From: Hydractinia symbiolongicarpus
Lineage: Eukaryota > Cnidaria > Hydrozoa > Anthoathecata > Hydractiniidae
Direction of reading: 5' to 3'
DNA: 64,000 nt
Assembly: GCF_029227915.1 (NCBI RefSeq)
Contig: NC_079881.1
Span: 14,671,501 to 14,735,500, forward strand
The translations under genes were made by a program, and so were the position numbers. Below are positions 35,776 through 50,018 of this stretch, piece after piece. The notes under the pieces were generated by a model. It made no database searches. It was not told the DNA's origin and saw nothing but the letters and a program-made list of their open reading frames with translations. The first letter of the stretch is position 1. The number at the start of each line of letters is the position of its first letter.

Positions 35776-38700
35776 TATACCGATACCAACTTGTCTGGCC
35801 ACGTGAAATTACGTGATTTACGTGTAGACTCCGTATTAGGCCGTAAATGGCCATATTACAGCCTTGGAAGGCCTGTACACGTAGTTAGCAGCGTTCTGAG
35901 AACCTGGCGGTCAAGAAAACGACTTAATGCTTCTAAGCCTATTGAGATTGAAAGGAATAGAGCGATGGCCACTTGTCTGGTCTTCTGGAACCACGTGGTT
36001 CACGTGTAGTCTCTTTATTAGTCCGTAAATGGCCATATTACACGCTTTAAAGGCCTGTGCACACAGTTAACAGCGTTTTCAGAGCCTGGCGCTGAGGAAA
36101 GCGACTTATTACGTCGCAGTCCATTGAGATTAAAAGGAATATCCGATAGCAATTTGTCTGTGCTTGTGGAATCACGTGCTTTATGTGTAGACTCTTTATA
36201 AGGTCGTAAATGGCCATATTACAGCCTTGGAAGGACTGTGCACGTAGTTAGCAGGGTTCCGAGAGCCTGGGGGTCAGAAAAACGACTTAGTTCTTCGAAG
36301 TCTTTTGAGATTGGAAGGAATAAAGAGATGGCCACTTGTCTGGGCGCCTGGAAACACGTGAATTACGTGTAGACTCCGTATTACGGCGTAAATGGCCATA
36401 TTACAGCCTTGGAATGCCTGTACACGTAGTTAGCAGCGTTTTTAGAGCCTGGCCCTCAGGAAAACGACTTAATGCTTCGAAATCCATTGAGATTAAAAGG
36501 AATATACCGATACCAACTTGTCTGGCCACGTGAAATTACGTGATTTACGTGTAGTCTTCTTATTAGTCCGTAAATGGCCATATTACAGGCTTTAAAGGCC
36601 TGTGCACACAGTTAGCAGCGTTTTTAGAACCTGGCGCTCAGGAAAGCGACATAATACGTCGCAGTCCATTGAGATTAAAAGGAATATACCGATAGCAACT
36701 TGTCTGTGCTTGTGGAATCACGTGCTTTACGTGTAGACTCTTTATAAGGTCGTAAATGGCCATATTACACGGTTTAAATGCCTGTGCGCACAGTTAGCAG
36801 CGTTTTTAGAGCCTGGCGCTCAGGAAAACGACTTAATACGTCGCAGTCCATTGAGATTAAAAGGAATATACCGATAGCAACTTGTCTGTGCTTGTGGAAC
36901 CACGTGCATTACGTGTAGACTCTTTATAAGGTCGTATATGGCCATATTACAGCCTTGGAATGCCTGTGCACGTAGTTAGCAGCGTTCTGAGAACCTGGCG
37001 GTCAGGAAAGCGACTTAATACTTCGAAGTCCATGGAGATTGGAAGGAATAGAGCGATGGCTACTTGTCTGGGCTCCTGGAGCCACGTGAATTACGTGTAG
37101 ACTCCGTATTACACCGTAAATGACCATATTACAGCCTTGGAAGGCCTGTACACGAAGTTAGCAGCGTTTTTAGAGCCTGGCGCTCAGGAAAACGACTTAA
37201 TACGTCGCAGTCCATTGAGATTAAAAGGAATATACCGATAGCAACTTGTCTGTGCTTGTGGAACCACGTGCATTACGTGTAGACTCTTTATAAGGTCGTA
37301 TATGGCCATATTACAGCCTTGGAATGCCTGTACACGTAGTTAGCAGCGTTCTGAGAACCTGGTGGTCAGGAAAGCGACTTATAGCTTCGAAGTCCATTGA
37401 GATTGAAGGGAATAGAGCGATGGCTACTTGTCTGGCCACGTGAAATTACGTGATTTACGTGTAGACTCCGTATTACGCCGTAAATGACCATATTACAGCC
37501 TTGGAAGGCCTGTACACGAAGTTAGCAGCGTTCCGAGAACCTGGAGACCAGGAAAACGACTTAATGCTTCGAATTCCATTGAGATTGGAAGGAATAGAGC
37601 GATGGCTACTTGTCTGGGCTCCTGGAACCACGTGAATTATGTGTAGACTCCGTATTACGCTGTAAATGCCCATATTACAGCCTTGCAATGCCTGTACACG
37701 TAATTAGCAGCGTTCTGAGAACCAGGCTGTCAGGAAAACGATTTAATGCATCGAAGTCCATTGAAATTGATAGGAATAGAGCGATGGCCTCTTATCTGGG
37801 CTCGTGGAACCAAGTGGTTCACGTGTAGTCTCCATATTAGTCCGTAAATGGCCATATTACACGCTTTAAAGGCCTGTGCATACAGTTAGCTGCGTTTTTA
37901 AAGCTTGGCGCTCAGAATAGCGACTTAATACGTCGCAGTTCATTAAGATTAAAAGGAATATACCGATAGCAACTTGTCTGTGCTTGTGGAATCACGTGCT
38001 TTACGTGTAGACTCTTTATAAGGTCGTAAATGGCCATATTACAGCCTTGGAATGCCTACACGTAGTTAGCAGCGTTCCGAAAACCTATCGGTCAGGAAAA
38101 CGACTTAATGCTTCGAAGTCCATTGAGATTAAAAGGAATATACCGATACCAACTTGTCTGGCCACGTGAAATTACGTGATTTACGTGTAGATTCCGTATT
38201 ACGCCGTAAATGGCCATATTACAGCCTTGTAATGCCTGTACACGTAATTAGCAGCGTTCTGAGAACCAGGATGTCAGGAAAACGATATAATGCATCGAAG
38301 TCTATTGAAATTGAAAGGAATAGAGCGATGGCCACTTATCTGGGCTCGTGGAACCAAGTGGTTCACGTGTAGTCTTCTTATTAGTCCGTAAATGGCCATA
38401 TTACACGCTTTAAGGGCCTGTGCACACAGTTAGCAGCGCTTTTAGAGCTTGGCGCTGAGGAAAGCGACTTAATACGTCGCAGTCCATTGAGAATAAAAGG
38501 AATATACCGATAGCAACTTGTCTGTGCTTGTGGAACCAAGTCGTTCACGTGTAGTCTCCTTATTAGTCCGTAAATGGCCATATTACACGCTTTAAAGGCC
38601 TGTACACGTAGTTAGCACCGTTCTGAGAACCTGGCAGTCAGGAAAGCGACTTAATGCTTCGAAGTCCATTAAGATTGAAAGGAATAGAGCGATGGCTACT

Positions 38701-39594
38701 TGTCTGGGCTCCTGGAACCACGTAAATTACGTGTAGACTCCGTATTACGCCGTAAATGGCCGTATTACAGCCTTGCAATGCCTGTACACGTAGTTAGCAG
38801 CGTTCTGAGAACCAGGCAGTCAGAAAAACTATTTAATGCATCGAAGTCTATTGAAATTGAAAGGAATAGAGCGATGGCCACTTGTCTGGTCTTCTGGAAC
38901 CACGTGGTTCACGTGTAGTCTCTTTATTAGGTCGTAAATGGCCATATTACAGCCTTGAAATGCCTGTACACGTAGTTAGCAGCGCTCTGAGAAACTAGCG
39001 GTCAGGACATTGACTTAATGCTTCGAAGTCCATTGAAATTGTAAGGAATAGAGCGATGGCCACTTGTCTGGTCTTCTAGAACCACGTGGTTCACGTGTAG
39101 TCTCTTTATTAGTCCGTAAATGGCCATATTACACGCTTTAAAGGCCTGTGCACACAGTTAACAGCGTTTTCAGAGCCTGGCGCTGAGGAAAGCGACTTAT
39201 TACGTCGCAGTCCATTGAGATTAAAAGGAATATACCGATAGCAACTTGTCTGTGCTTGTGGAATCACGTGCTTTACGTGTAGACTCTTTATAAGGTCGTA
39301 AATGGCCATATTACAGCCTTGGAAGGTCTGTGCACGTAGTTAGCAGGGTTCCGAGAGCCTGGGGGTCAGAAAAACGACTTAGTTATTCGAAGTCTCTTGA
39401 GATTGGAAGGAATAAAGAGATGGCCACTTGTCTGGGCGCCTGGAAACACGTGAATTACGTGTAGACTCCGTATTACGGCGTAAATGGCCATATTACAGCC
39501 TTGGAATGCCTGTACACGTAGTTAGCAGCGTTTTTAGAGCCTGGCCCTCAGGAAAACGACTTAATGCTTCGAAATCCATTGAGATTAAAAGGAA
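35776..39594. repeat. 3819-bp higher-order repeat, copy 1 (21 monomers)
   Basis: The match to the next copy begins after a T/A difference at 35775/39594 and continues for the full 3819 bp. Shared oddities mark both copies: GGAATATCCGATAGC with a missing A (about 36140 and 39960), ACACCGTAAATGACC, and GTCCATGGAGATTGG. It contains an anchor monomer at 37670. Confidence 0.9.
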
Positions 39595-42500
39595 TATACC
39601 GATACCAACTTGTCTGGCCACGTGAAATTACGTGATTTACGTGTAGACTCCGTATTAGGCCGTAAATGGCCATATTACAGCCTTGGAAGGCCTGTACACG
39701 TAGTTAGCAGCGTTCTGAGAACCTGGCGGTCAAGAAAACGACTTAATGCTTCTAAGCCTATTGAGATTGAAAGGAATAGAGCGATGGCCACTTGTCTGGT
39801 CTTCTGGAACCACGTGGTTCACGTGTAGTCTCTTTATTAGTCCGTAAATGGCCATATTACACGCTTTAAAGGCCTGTGCACACAGTTAACAGCGTTTTCA
39901 GAGCCTGGCGCTGAGGAAAGCGACTTATTACGTCGCAGTCCATTGAGATTAAAAGGAATATCCGATAGCAATTTGTCTGTGCTTGTGGAATCACGTGCTT
40001 TATGTGTAGACTCTTTATAAGGTCGTAAATGGCCATATTACAGCCTTGGAAGGACTGTGCACGTAGTTAGCAGGGTTCCGAGAGCCTGGGGGTCAGAAAA
40101 ACGACTTAGTTCTTCGAAGTCTTTTGAGATTGGAAGGAATAAAGAGATGGCCACTTGTCTGGGCGCCTGGAAACACGTGAATTACGTGTAGACTCCGTAT
40201 TACGGCGTAAATGGCCATATTACAGCCTTGGAATGCCTGTACACGTAGTTAGCAGCGTTTTTAGAGCCTGGCCCTCAGGAAAACGACTTAATGCTTCGAA
40301 ATCCATTGAGATTAAAAGGAATATACCGATACCAACTTGTCTGGCCACGTGAAATTACGTGATTTACGTGTAGTCTTCTTATTAGTCCGTAAATGGCCAT
40401 ATTACAGGCTTTAAAGGCCTGTGCACACAGTTAGCAGCGTTTTTAGAACCTGGCGCTCAGGAAAGCGACATAATACGTCGCAGTCCATTGAGATTAAAAG
40501 GAATATACCGATAGCAACTTGTCTGTGCTTGTGGAATCACGTGCTTTACGTGTAGACTCTTTATAAGGTCGTAAATGGCCATATTACACGGTTTAAATGC
40601 CTGTGCGCACAGTTAGCAGCGTTTTTAGAGCCTGGCGCTCAGGAAAACGACTTAATACGTCGCAGTCCATTGAGATTAAAAGGAATATACCGATAGCAAC
40701 TTGTCTGTGCTTGTGGAACCACGTGCATTACGTGTAGACTCTTTATAAGGTCGTATATGGCCATATTACAGCCTTGGAATGCCTGTGCACGTAGTTAGCA
40801 GCGTTCTGAGAACCTGGCGGTCAGGAAAGCGACTTAATACTTCGAAGTCCATGGAGATTGGAAGGAATAGAGCGATGGCTACTTGTCTGGGCTCCTGGAG
40901 CCACGTGAATTACGTGTAGACTCCGTATTACACCGTAAATGACCATATTACAGCCTTGGAAGGCCTGTACACGAAGTTAGCAGCGTTTTTAGAGCCTGGC
41001 GCTCAGGAAAACGACTTAATACGTCGCAGTCCATTGAGATTAAAAGGAATATACCGATAGCAACTTGTCTGTGCTTGTGGAACCACGTGCATTACGTGTA
41101 GACTCTTTATAAGGTCGTATATGGCCATATTACAGCCTTGGAATGCCTGTACACGTAGTTAGCAGCGTTCTGAGAACCTGGTGGTCAGGAAAGCGACTTA
41201 TAGCTTCGAAGTCCATTGAGATTGAAGGGAATAGAGCGATGGCTACTTGTCTGGCCACGTGAAATTACGTGATTTACGTGTAGACTCCGTATTACGCCGT
41301 AAATGACCATATTACAGCCTTGGAAGGCCTGTACACGAAGTTAGCAGCGTTCCGAGAACCTGGAGACCAGGAAAACGACTTAATGCTTCGAATTCCATTG
41401 AGATTGGAAGGAATAGAGCGATGGCTACTTGTCTGGGCTCCTGGAACCACGTGAATTATGTGTAGACTCCGTATTACGCTGTAAATGCCCATATTACAGC
41501 CTTGCAATGCCTGTACACGTAATTAGCAGCGTTCTGAGAACCAGGCTGTCAGGAAAACGATTTAATGCATCGAAGTCCATTGAAATTGATAGGAATAGAG
41601 CGATGGCCTCTTATCTGGGCTCGTGGAACCAAGTGGTTCACGTGTAGTCTCCATATTAGTCCGTAAATGGCCATATTACACGCTTTAAAGGCCTGTGCAT
41701 ACAGTTAGCTGCGTTTTTAAAGCTTGGCGCTCAGAATAGCGACTTAATACGTCGCAGTTCATTAAGATTAAAAGGAATATACCGATAGCAACTTGTCTGT
41801 GCTTGTGGAATCACGTGCTTTACGTGTAGACTCTTTATAAGGTCGTAAATGGCCATATTACAGCCTTGGAATGCCTACACGTAGTTAGCAGCGTTCCGAA
41901 AACCTATCGGTCAGGAAAACGACTTAATGCTTCGAAGTCCATTGAGATTAAAAGGAATATACCGATACCAACTTGTCTGGCCACGTGAAATTACGTGATT
42001 TACGTGTAGATTCCGTATTACGCCGTAAATGGCCATATTACAGCCTTGTAATGCCTGTACACGTAATTAGCAGCGTTCTGAGAACCAGGATGTCAGGAAA
42101 ACGATATAATGCATCGAAGTCTATTGAAATTGAAAGGAATAGAGCGATGGCCACTTATCTGGGCTCGTGGAACCAAGTGGTTCACGTGTAGTCTTCTTAT
42201 TAGTCCGTAAATGGCCATATTACACGCTTTAAGGGCCTGTGCACACAGTTAGCAGCGCTTTTAGAGCTTGGCGCTGAGGAAAGCGACTTAATACGTCGCA
42301 GTCCATTGAGAATAAAAGGAATATACCGATAGCAACTTGTCTGTGCTTGTGGAACCAAGTCGTTCACGTGTAGTCTCCTTATTAGTCCGTAAATGGCCAT
42401 ATTACACGCTTTAAAGGCCTGTACACGTAGTTAGCACCGTTCTGAGAACCTGGCAGTCAGGAAAGCGACTTAATGCTTCGAAGTCCATTAAGATTGAAAG

Positions 42501-43413
42501 GAATAGAGCGATGGCTACTTGTCTGGGCTCCTGGAACCACGTAAATTACGTGTAGACTCCGTATTACGCCGTAAATGGCCGTATTACAGCCTTGCAATGC
42601 CTGTACACGTAGTTAGCAGCGTTCTGAGAACCAGGCAGTCAGAAAAACTATTTAATGCATCGAAGTCTATTGAAATTGAAAGGAATAGAGCGATGGCCAC
42701 TTGTCTGGTCTTCTGGAACCACGTGGTTCACGTGTAGTCTCTTTATTAGGTCGTAAATGGCCATATTACAGCCTTGAAATGCCTGTACACGTAGTTAGCA
42801 GCGCTCTGAGAAACTAGCGGTCAGGACATTGACTTAATGCTTCGAAGTCCATTGAAATTGAAAGGAATAGAGCGATGGCCACTTGTCTGGTCTTCTAGAA
42901 CCACGTGGTTCACGTGTAGTCTCTTTATTAGTCCGTAAATGGCCATATTACACGCTTTAAAGGCCTGTGCACACAGTTAACAGCGTTTTCAGAGCCTGGC
43001 GCTGAGGAAAGCGACTTATTACGTCGCAGTCCATTGAGATTAAAAGGAATATACCGATAGCAACTTGTCTGTGCTTGTGGAATCACGTGCTTTACGTGTA
43101 GACTCTTTATAAGGTCGTAAATGGCCATATTACAGCCTTGGAAGGTCTGTGCACGTAGTTAGCAGGGTTCCGAGAGCCTGGGGGTCAGAAAAACGACTTA
43201 GTTATTCGAAGTCTCTTGAGATTGGAAGGAATAAAGAGATGGCCACTTGTCTGGGCGCCTGGAAACACGTGAATTACGTGTAGACTCCGTATTACGGCGT
43301 AAATGGCCATATTACAGCCTTGGAATGCCTGTACACGTAGTTAGCAGCGTTTTTAGAGCCTGGCCCTCAGGAAAACGACTTAATGCTTCGAAATCCATTG
43401 AGATTAAAAGGAA
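39595..43413. repeat. 3819-bp higher-order repeat, copy 2
   Basis: It repeats copy 1 with very few substitutions; one that I noticed is GTAAGG against AAAGG in a monomer near 39.04 kb compared with 42.86 kb. The match extends about 67 bp further to 43480, where GGCCTTAATTGGC follows the 35.3-kb version instead. The anchor monomer lies at 41489. Confidence 0.9.
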
Positions 43414-46378
43414 TATACCGATACCAACTTGTCTGGCCACGTGAAATTACGTGATTTACGTGTAGACTCCGTATTAGGCCTTAATTGGCTTTATTACAGC
43501 CTTGGAAGGCCTGTACACGTAGTTAGCAGCGTTCTGAGAACCTGGCGGTCAAGAAAACGACTTAATGCTTCGAAGCCCATTGAGATTGAAAGGAATAGAG
43601 CGATGGCCACTTATTTGGGCTCGTGGAACCAAGTGGTTCACGTGTAGTCTTCTTATTAGTCCGTAAATGGCCATATTACAGGCTTTAAAGGCCTGTGCAC
43701 ACAGTTAGCAGCGTTTTTAGAACCTGGCGCTCAGAAAAGCGACATAATACGTCGCAGTCCATTGAGATTAAAAGAAATATACCGATAGCAACTTGTCTGT
43801 GCTTGTGGAATCACGTGCTTTACGTGTAGACTCTTTATAAGGTCGTTAATGGCCATATTACACGCTTTAAATGCCTGTGCGCACAGTTAGCAGCGTTTTT
43901 AGAGCCTGGCCCTCAGGAAAACGACTTAATGCTTCGAAGTCCATTGAGATTAAAAGGATTATACCGATACCAACTTGTCTGGCCACGTGAAATTACGTGA
44001 TTTACGTGTAGACTCCGTATTAGGCCGTAAATGGCTATATTACAGCCTTGGAAGGCCTGTACACGTAGTTAGCAGCGTTCTGAGAACCTGGCGGTCAAGA
44101 AAACGACTTAATGCTTCGAAGCCCATTGCGATTGAAAGGAATAGAGCGATGGCCACTTATCTGGTCTTCTGGAACCACGTGGTTCACGTGTAGTCTCTTT
44201 ATTAGTCCGTACATGGCCATATTACACGCTTTAAAGGCCTGTGCACACAGTTAACAGCGTTTTCAGAGCCTGGCGCTGAGGAAAGCGACTTATTACGTCG
44301 CAGTTCATTGAGATTAAAAAGAATATACCGATAGCAACTTGTCTGTGCTTTTGGAATCACGTGCTTTACGTGTAGACTCCGTATTATGGCGTAAATGGCC
44401 ATATTACAGCCTTGGAATGCCTGTACACGTAGTTAGCAGCGTTCTGAGAACCTGGCGGTCAGGAAAGCGACTTAATGCTTCGAAGTCTATTGAGATTGAA
44501 AGGAATAGAGCGATGGCTACTTCTCTGGGCTCCTGGAACCACGTGAATTACGTGTAGACTCCGTATTACGCCGTAAATAGCCATATTACAGCCTTGGAAT
44601 GCCTGTACACGTAGTTAGCACCGTTCTGAGAACCTGGCAGTCAGGAAAGCGACTTAATGCTTCGAAGTCCATTAAGATTGAAAGGAATAGAGCGATGGCT
44701 ACTTGTCGGGGCTCCTGGAACCACGTAAATTACGTGTAGACTCCGTATTACGCCGTAAATGGCCGTATTACTGCCTTGCAATGCCTGTACACGTAGTTAG
44801 CAGCGTTCTGAGAACCAGGCAGTCAGAAAAACTATTTAATGCATCGAAGTCTATTGAAATTGAAAGGAATAGAGCGATGGCCACTTGTCTGGTCTTCTGG
44901 AACCACGTGGTTCACGTTTAGTCTCTTTATTAGGTCGTAAATGGCCATAATACAGCCTTGAAATGCCTGTACACGTAGTTAGCAGCGCTCTGAGAAACTA
45001 GCGGTCAGGACATTGACTTAATGCTTCGAAGTCCATTGAAATTGAAAGGAATAGAGCGATGGCCACTTGTCTGGTCTTCTGGAACCACGTGGTTCACGTG
45101 TAGTCTCTTTATTAGTCCGTAAATGGCCATATTACACGCTTTAAAGGCCTGTGCACACAGTTAACAGCGTTTTCAGAGCCTAGCGCTGAGGAAAGCGACT
45201 TATTACGTCGCAGTCCATTGAGATTAAAAGGAATATACCGATAGCAACTTGTCTGTGCTTGTGGAATCACGTGCTTTACGTGTAGACTCTTTATAAGGTC
45301 GTAAATGGCCATATTACAGCCTTGGAAGGTCTGTGCACGTAGTTAGCAGGGTTCCGAGATCCTGGGGGTCAGAAAAACGACTTAGTTATTCGAAGTCTCT
45401 TGAGATTGGAAGGAATAAAGAGATGGCCACTTGTCTGGGCGCCTGGAAACACGTGAATTACGTGTAGACTCCGTATTACGGCGTAAATGGCCATATTACA
45501 GCCTTGGAATGCCTGTACACGTAGTTAGCAGCGTTTTTAGAGCCTGGCCCTCAGGAAAACGACTTAATGCTTCGAAATCCATTGAGATTAAAAGGAATAT
45601 ACCGATACCAACTTGTCTGGCCACGTGAAATTACGTGATTTACGTGTAGACTCCGTATTAGGCCGTAATTGGCTTTATTACAGCCTTGGAAGGCCTGTAC
45701 ACGTAGTTAGCAGCGTTCTGAGAACCTGGCGGTCAAGAAAACGACTTAATACTTCGAAGCCCATTGAGATTGAAAGGAATAGAGCGATGGCCACTTATTT
45801 GGGCTCGTGGAATCAAGTGGTTCACGTGTAGTCTTTTTATTAGTCCGTAAATGGCCATATTACAGGCTTTAAAGGCCTGTGCACACAGTTAGCAGCGTTT
45901 TTAGAACCTGGCGCTCAGGAAAGCGACATAATACGTCGCAGTCCATTGAGATTAAAAGGAATATACCGATAGCAACTTGTCTGTGCTTGTGGAATCACGT
46001 GCTTAACGTGTAGACTCTTTATAAGGTCGTAAATGGCCATATTACACGCTTTAAATGCCTGTGCGCACAGTTAGCAGCGTTTTTAGAGCCTGGCGCTCAG
46101 GAAAACGACTTAATGCTTCGAAGTCCATTGAGATTAAAAGGATTATACCGATACCAACTTGTCTGGCCACGTGAAATTACGTGATTTACGTGTAGACTCC
46201 GTATTAGGCCGTAAATGGCTATACTACAGCCTTGGAAGGCCTGTACACGTAGTTAGCAGCGTTCTAAGAACCTGGCGGTCAAGAAAACGACTTAATGCTT
46301 CGAAGCCCATTGAGATTGAAAGGAATAGAGCGATGGCCACTTGCCTGGTCTTCTGGAACCACGTGGTTCACGTGTAGT
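43414..46378. repeat. Mosaic of 3819-family segments
   Basis: From about 43.48 to 44.2 kb this follows 35.3-36.0 kb at a shift of 8184 bp, then from about 44.35 kb it follows 33.98 kb onward at a shift of 10,368 bp. It is a third, differently joined version of the neighbouring 3819-type material. The 546-bp stretch missing from the 39.6-kb copy is present here. Confidence 0.8.
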
Positions 46379-48198
46379 CTCTTTATTAGTCCGTAAATGG
46401 CCATATTACACGCTTTAAAGGCCTGTGCACACAGTTAACAGCGTTTTCAGAGCCTGGCGCTGAGGAAAGCGACTTATTACGTCGCAGTCCATTGAGATTA
46501 AAAGGAATATACCGATAGCAACTTGTCTGTGCTTGTGGAATCACGTGGTTTACGTGTAGACTCTTTATAAGGTCGTAAATGGCCATATTACAGCCTTGGA
46601 AGGACTGTGCACGTAGTTAGCAGGGTTCCGAGAGCCTGGGGGTCAGAAAAACGACTTAGTTATTCGAAGTCTCTTGAGATTGGAAGGAATAAAGAGATGG
46701 CCACTTGTCTGGGCGCCTGGAAACACGTGATTTACGTGTAGACTCCGTATTACGGCGTAAATGGCCATATTACAGCCTTGGAATGCCTGTACACGTAGTT
46801 AGCAGCGTTTTTAGAGCCTGGCCCTCAGGAAAACGACTTAATGCTTCGAAATCCACTGAGATTAAAAGGAATATACCGATACCAACTTGTCTGGCCACGT
46901 GAAATTACGTGATTTACGTGTAGACTCCGTATTAGGCCGTAATTGGCTTTATTACAGCCTTGGAAGGCCTGTACACGTAGTTAGCAGCGTTCTGAGAACC
47001 TGGCGGTCAAGAAAACGACTTAATGCTTCGAAGCCCATTGAGATTGAAAGGAATAGAGCGATGGCCACTTATTTGGGCTCGTGGAACCAAGTGGTTCAAG
47101 TGTAGTCTTCTTATTAGTCCGTAAATGGCCATATTACAGGCTTTAAAGGCCTGTGCACACAGTTAGCAGCGTTTTTAGAAACTGGCGCTCAGGAAAGCGA
47201 CATAATACGTCGCAGTCCATTGAGATTAAAAGGAATATACCGATAGCAACTTGTCTGTGCTTGTGGAATCACGTGCTTTACGTGTAGACTCTTTATAAGG
47301 TCGTAAATGGCCATATTACACGCTTTAAATGCCTGTGCGCACAGTTAGCAGCGTTTTTAGAGCCTGGCGCTCAGGAAAACGACTTAGTGCTTCGAAGTCC
47401 ATTGAGATTAAAAGGATTATACCGATACCAACTTGTCTGGCCACGTGAAATTACGTGATTTACGTGTAGACTCCGTATTAGGCCGTAAATGGCTATATTA
47501 CAGCCTTGGAAGGCCTGTACACGTAGTTAGCAGCGTTCTGAGAACCTGGCGGTCAAGAAAACGACTTAATGCTTCGAAGCCCATTGAGATTGAAAGGAAT
47601 AGAGCGATGGCCACTTATTTGGGCTCGTGGAACCAAGTGGTTCACGTGTAGTCTTCTTATTAGTCCCTAAATGGTCATATTACACGCTTTAAAGGCCTGT
47701 GCACACAGTTAGCAGCGTTTTTAGAACCTGGCGCTCAGGAAAGCGACATAATACGTCGCAGTCCATTGAGATTGAAAGGAATATACCGATAGCAACTTGT
47801 CTGTGCTTGTGGAATCACGTGCTTTACGTGTAGACTCTTTATAAGGTCGTAAATGGCCATATTACACGCTTTAAATGCCTGTGCGCACAGTTAGCAGCGT
47901 TTTTAGAGCCTGGCGCTCAGGAAAACGACTTAGTGCTTCGAAGTCCATTGAGATTAAAAGGATTATACCGATACCAACTTGTCTGGCCGCGTGAATATAC
48001 GTGATTTACGTGTAGATTCCGTATTAGGCTGTAAATGGCAATATTACTGCCTTGGAAGTCCTGTACACGTAGTTAGCAGCGTTCTGAGATTCTGGCGGTC
48101 AGGAAAACGACTTAATGCTTCGAATTCCATTAAGATTAAAAGAAATATTCCAATAGCAACTTGTCTGTGCTTGTGGAATCACGTGCTTTACGTGTAGA
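46379..48198. repeat. 1820-bp higher-order repeat, copy 1 (10 monomers)
   Basis: The period of 1820 bp is exactly ten times 182. The left limit is set by GTAGTCTCTTT here against GTAGACTCTTT in the second copy. A further relation at a shift of 1274 bp (seven monomers) inside and just before the unit shows an older layer. A distinctive member is GGCCGCGTGAATATACGTG near 47985. Confidence 0.92.
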
Positions 48199-50018
48199 CT
48201 CTTTATTAGTCCGTAAATGGCCATATTACACGCTTTAAAGGCCTGTGCACACAGTTAACAGCGTTTTCAGAGCCTGGCGCTGAGGAAAGCGACTTATTAC
48301 GTCGCAGTCCATTGAGATTAAAAGGAATATACCGATAGCAACTTGTCTGTGCTTGTGGAATCACGTGCTTTACGTGTAGACTCTTTATAAGGTCGTAAAT
48401 GGCCATATTACAGCCTTGGAAGGACTGTGCACGTAGTTAGCAGGGTTCCGAGAGCCTGGGGGTCAGAAAAACGACTTAGTTATTCGAAGTCTCTTGAGAT
48501 TGGAAGGAATAAAGAGATGGCCACTTGTCTGGGCGCCTGGAAACACGTGATTTACGTGTAGACTCCGTATTACGGCGTAAATGGCCATATTACAGCCTTG
48601 GAATGCCTGTACACGTAGTTAGCAGCGTTTTTAGAGCCTGGCCCTCAGGAAAACGACTTAATGCTTCGAAATCCACTGAGATTAAAAGGAATATACCGAT
48701 ACCAACTTGTCTGGCCACGTGAAATTACGTGATTTACGTGTAGACTCCGTATTAGGCCGTAATTGGCTTTATTACAGCCTTGGAAGGCCTGTACACGTAG
48801 TTAGCAGCGTTCTGAGAACCTGGCGGTCAAGAAAACGACTTAATGCTTCGAAGCCCATTGAGATTGAAAGGAATAGAGCGATGGCCACTTATTTGGGCTC
48901 GTGGAACCAAGTGGTTCAAGTGTAGTCTTCTTATTAGTCCGTAAATGGCCATATTACAGGCTTTAAAGGCCTGTGCACACAGTTAGCAGCGTTTTTAGAA
49001 ACTGGCGCTCAGGAAAGCGACATAATACGTCGCAGTCCATTGAGATTAAAAGGAATATACCGATAGCAACTTGTCTGTGCTTGTGGAATCACGTGCTTTA
49101 CGTGTAGACTCTTTATAAGGTCGTAAATGGCCATATTACACGCTTTAAATGCCTGTGCGCACAGTTAGCAGCGTTTTTAGAGCCTGGCGCTCAGGAAAAC
49201 GACTTAGTGCTTCGAAGTCCATTGAGATTAAAAGGATTATACCGATACCAACTTGTCTGGCCACGTGAAATTACGTGATTTACGTGTAGACTCCGTATTA
49301 GGCCGTAAATGGCTATATTACAGCCTTGGAAGGCCTGTACACGTAGTTAGCAGCGTTCTGAGAACCTGGCGGTCAAGAAAACGACTTAATGCTTCGAAGC
49401 CCATTGAGATTGAAAGGAATAGAGCGATGGCCACTTATTTGGGCTCGTGGAACCAAGTGGTTCACGTGTAGTCTTCTTATTAGTCCCTAAATGGTCATAT
49501 TACACGCTTTAAAGGCCTGTGCACACAGTTAGCAGCGTTTTTAGAACCTGGCGCTCAGGAAAGCGACATAATACGTCGCAGTCCATTGAGATTGAAAGGA
49601 ATATACCGATAGCAACTTGTCTGTGCTTGTGGAATCACGTGCTTTACGTGTAGACTCTTTATAAGGTCGTAAATGGCCATATTACACGCTTTAAATGCCT
49701 GTGCGCACAGTTAGCAGCGTTTTTAGAGCCTGGCGCTCAGGAAAACGACTTAGTGCTTCGAAGTCCATTGAGATTAAAAGGATTATACCGATACCAACTT
49801 GTCTGGCCGCGTGAATATACGTGATTTACGTGTAGATTCCGTATTAGGCTGTAAATGGCAATATTACTGCCTTGGAAGTCCTGTACACGTAGTTAGCAGC
49901 GTTCTGAGATTCTGGCGGTCAGGAAAACGACTTAATGCTTCGAATTCCATTAAGATTAAAAGAAATATTCCAATAGCAACTTGTCTGTGCTTGTGGAATC
50001 ACGTGCTTTACGTGTAGA
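48199..50018. repeat. 1820-bp higher-order repeat, copy 2
   Basis: This is essentially identical to the preceding unit. The one mismatch that I noticed is CACGTGCTT at 48369 against CACGTGGTT at 46549. It ends about 50026, where CTTTATAAGG replaces CTTTATTAGT. Confidence 0.92.
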
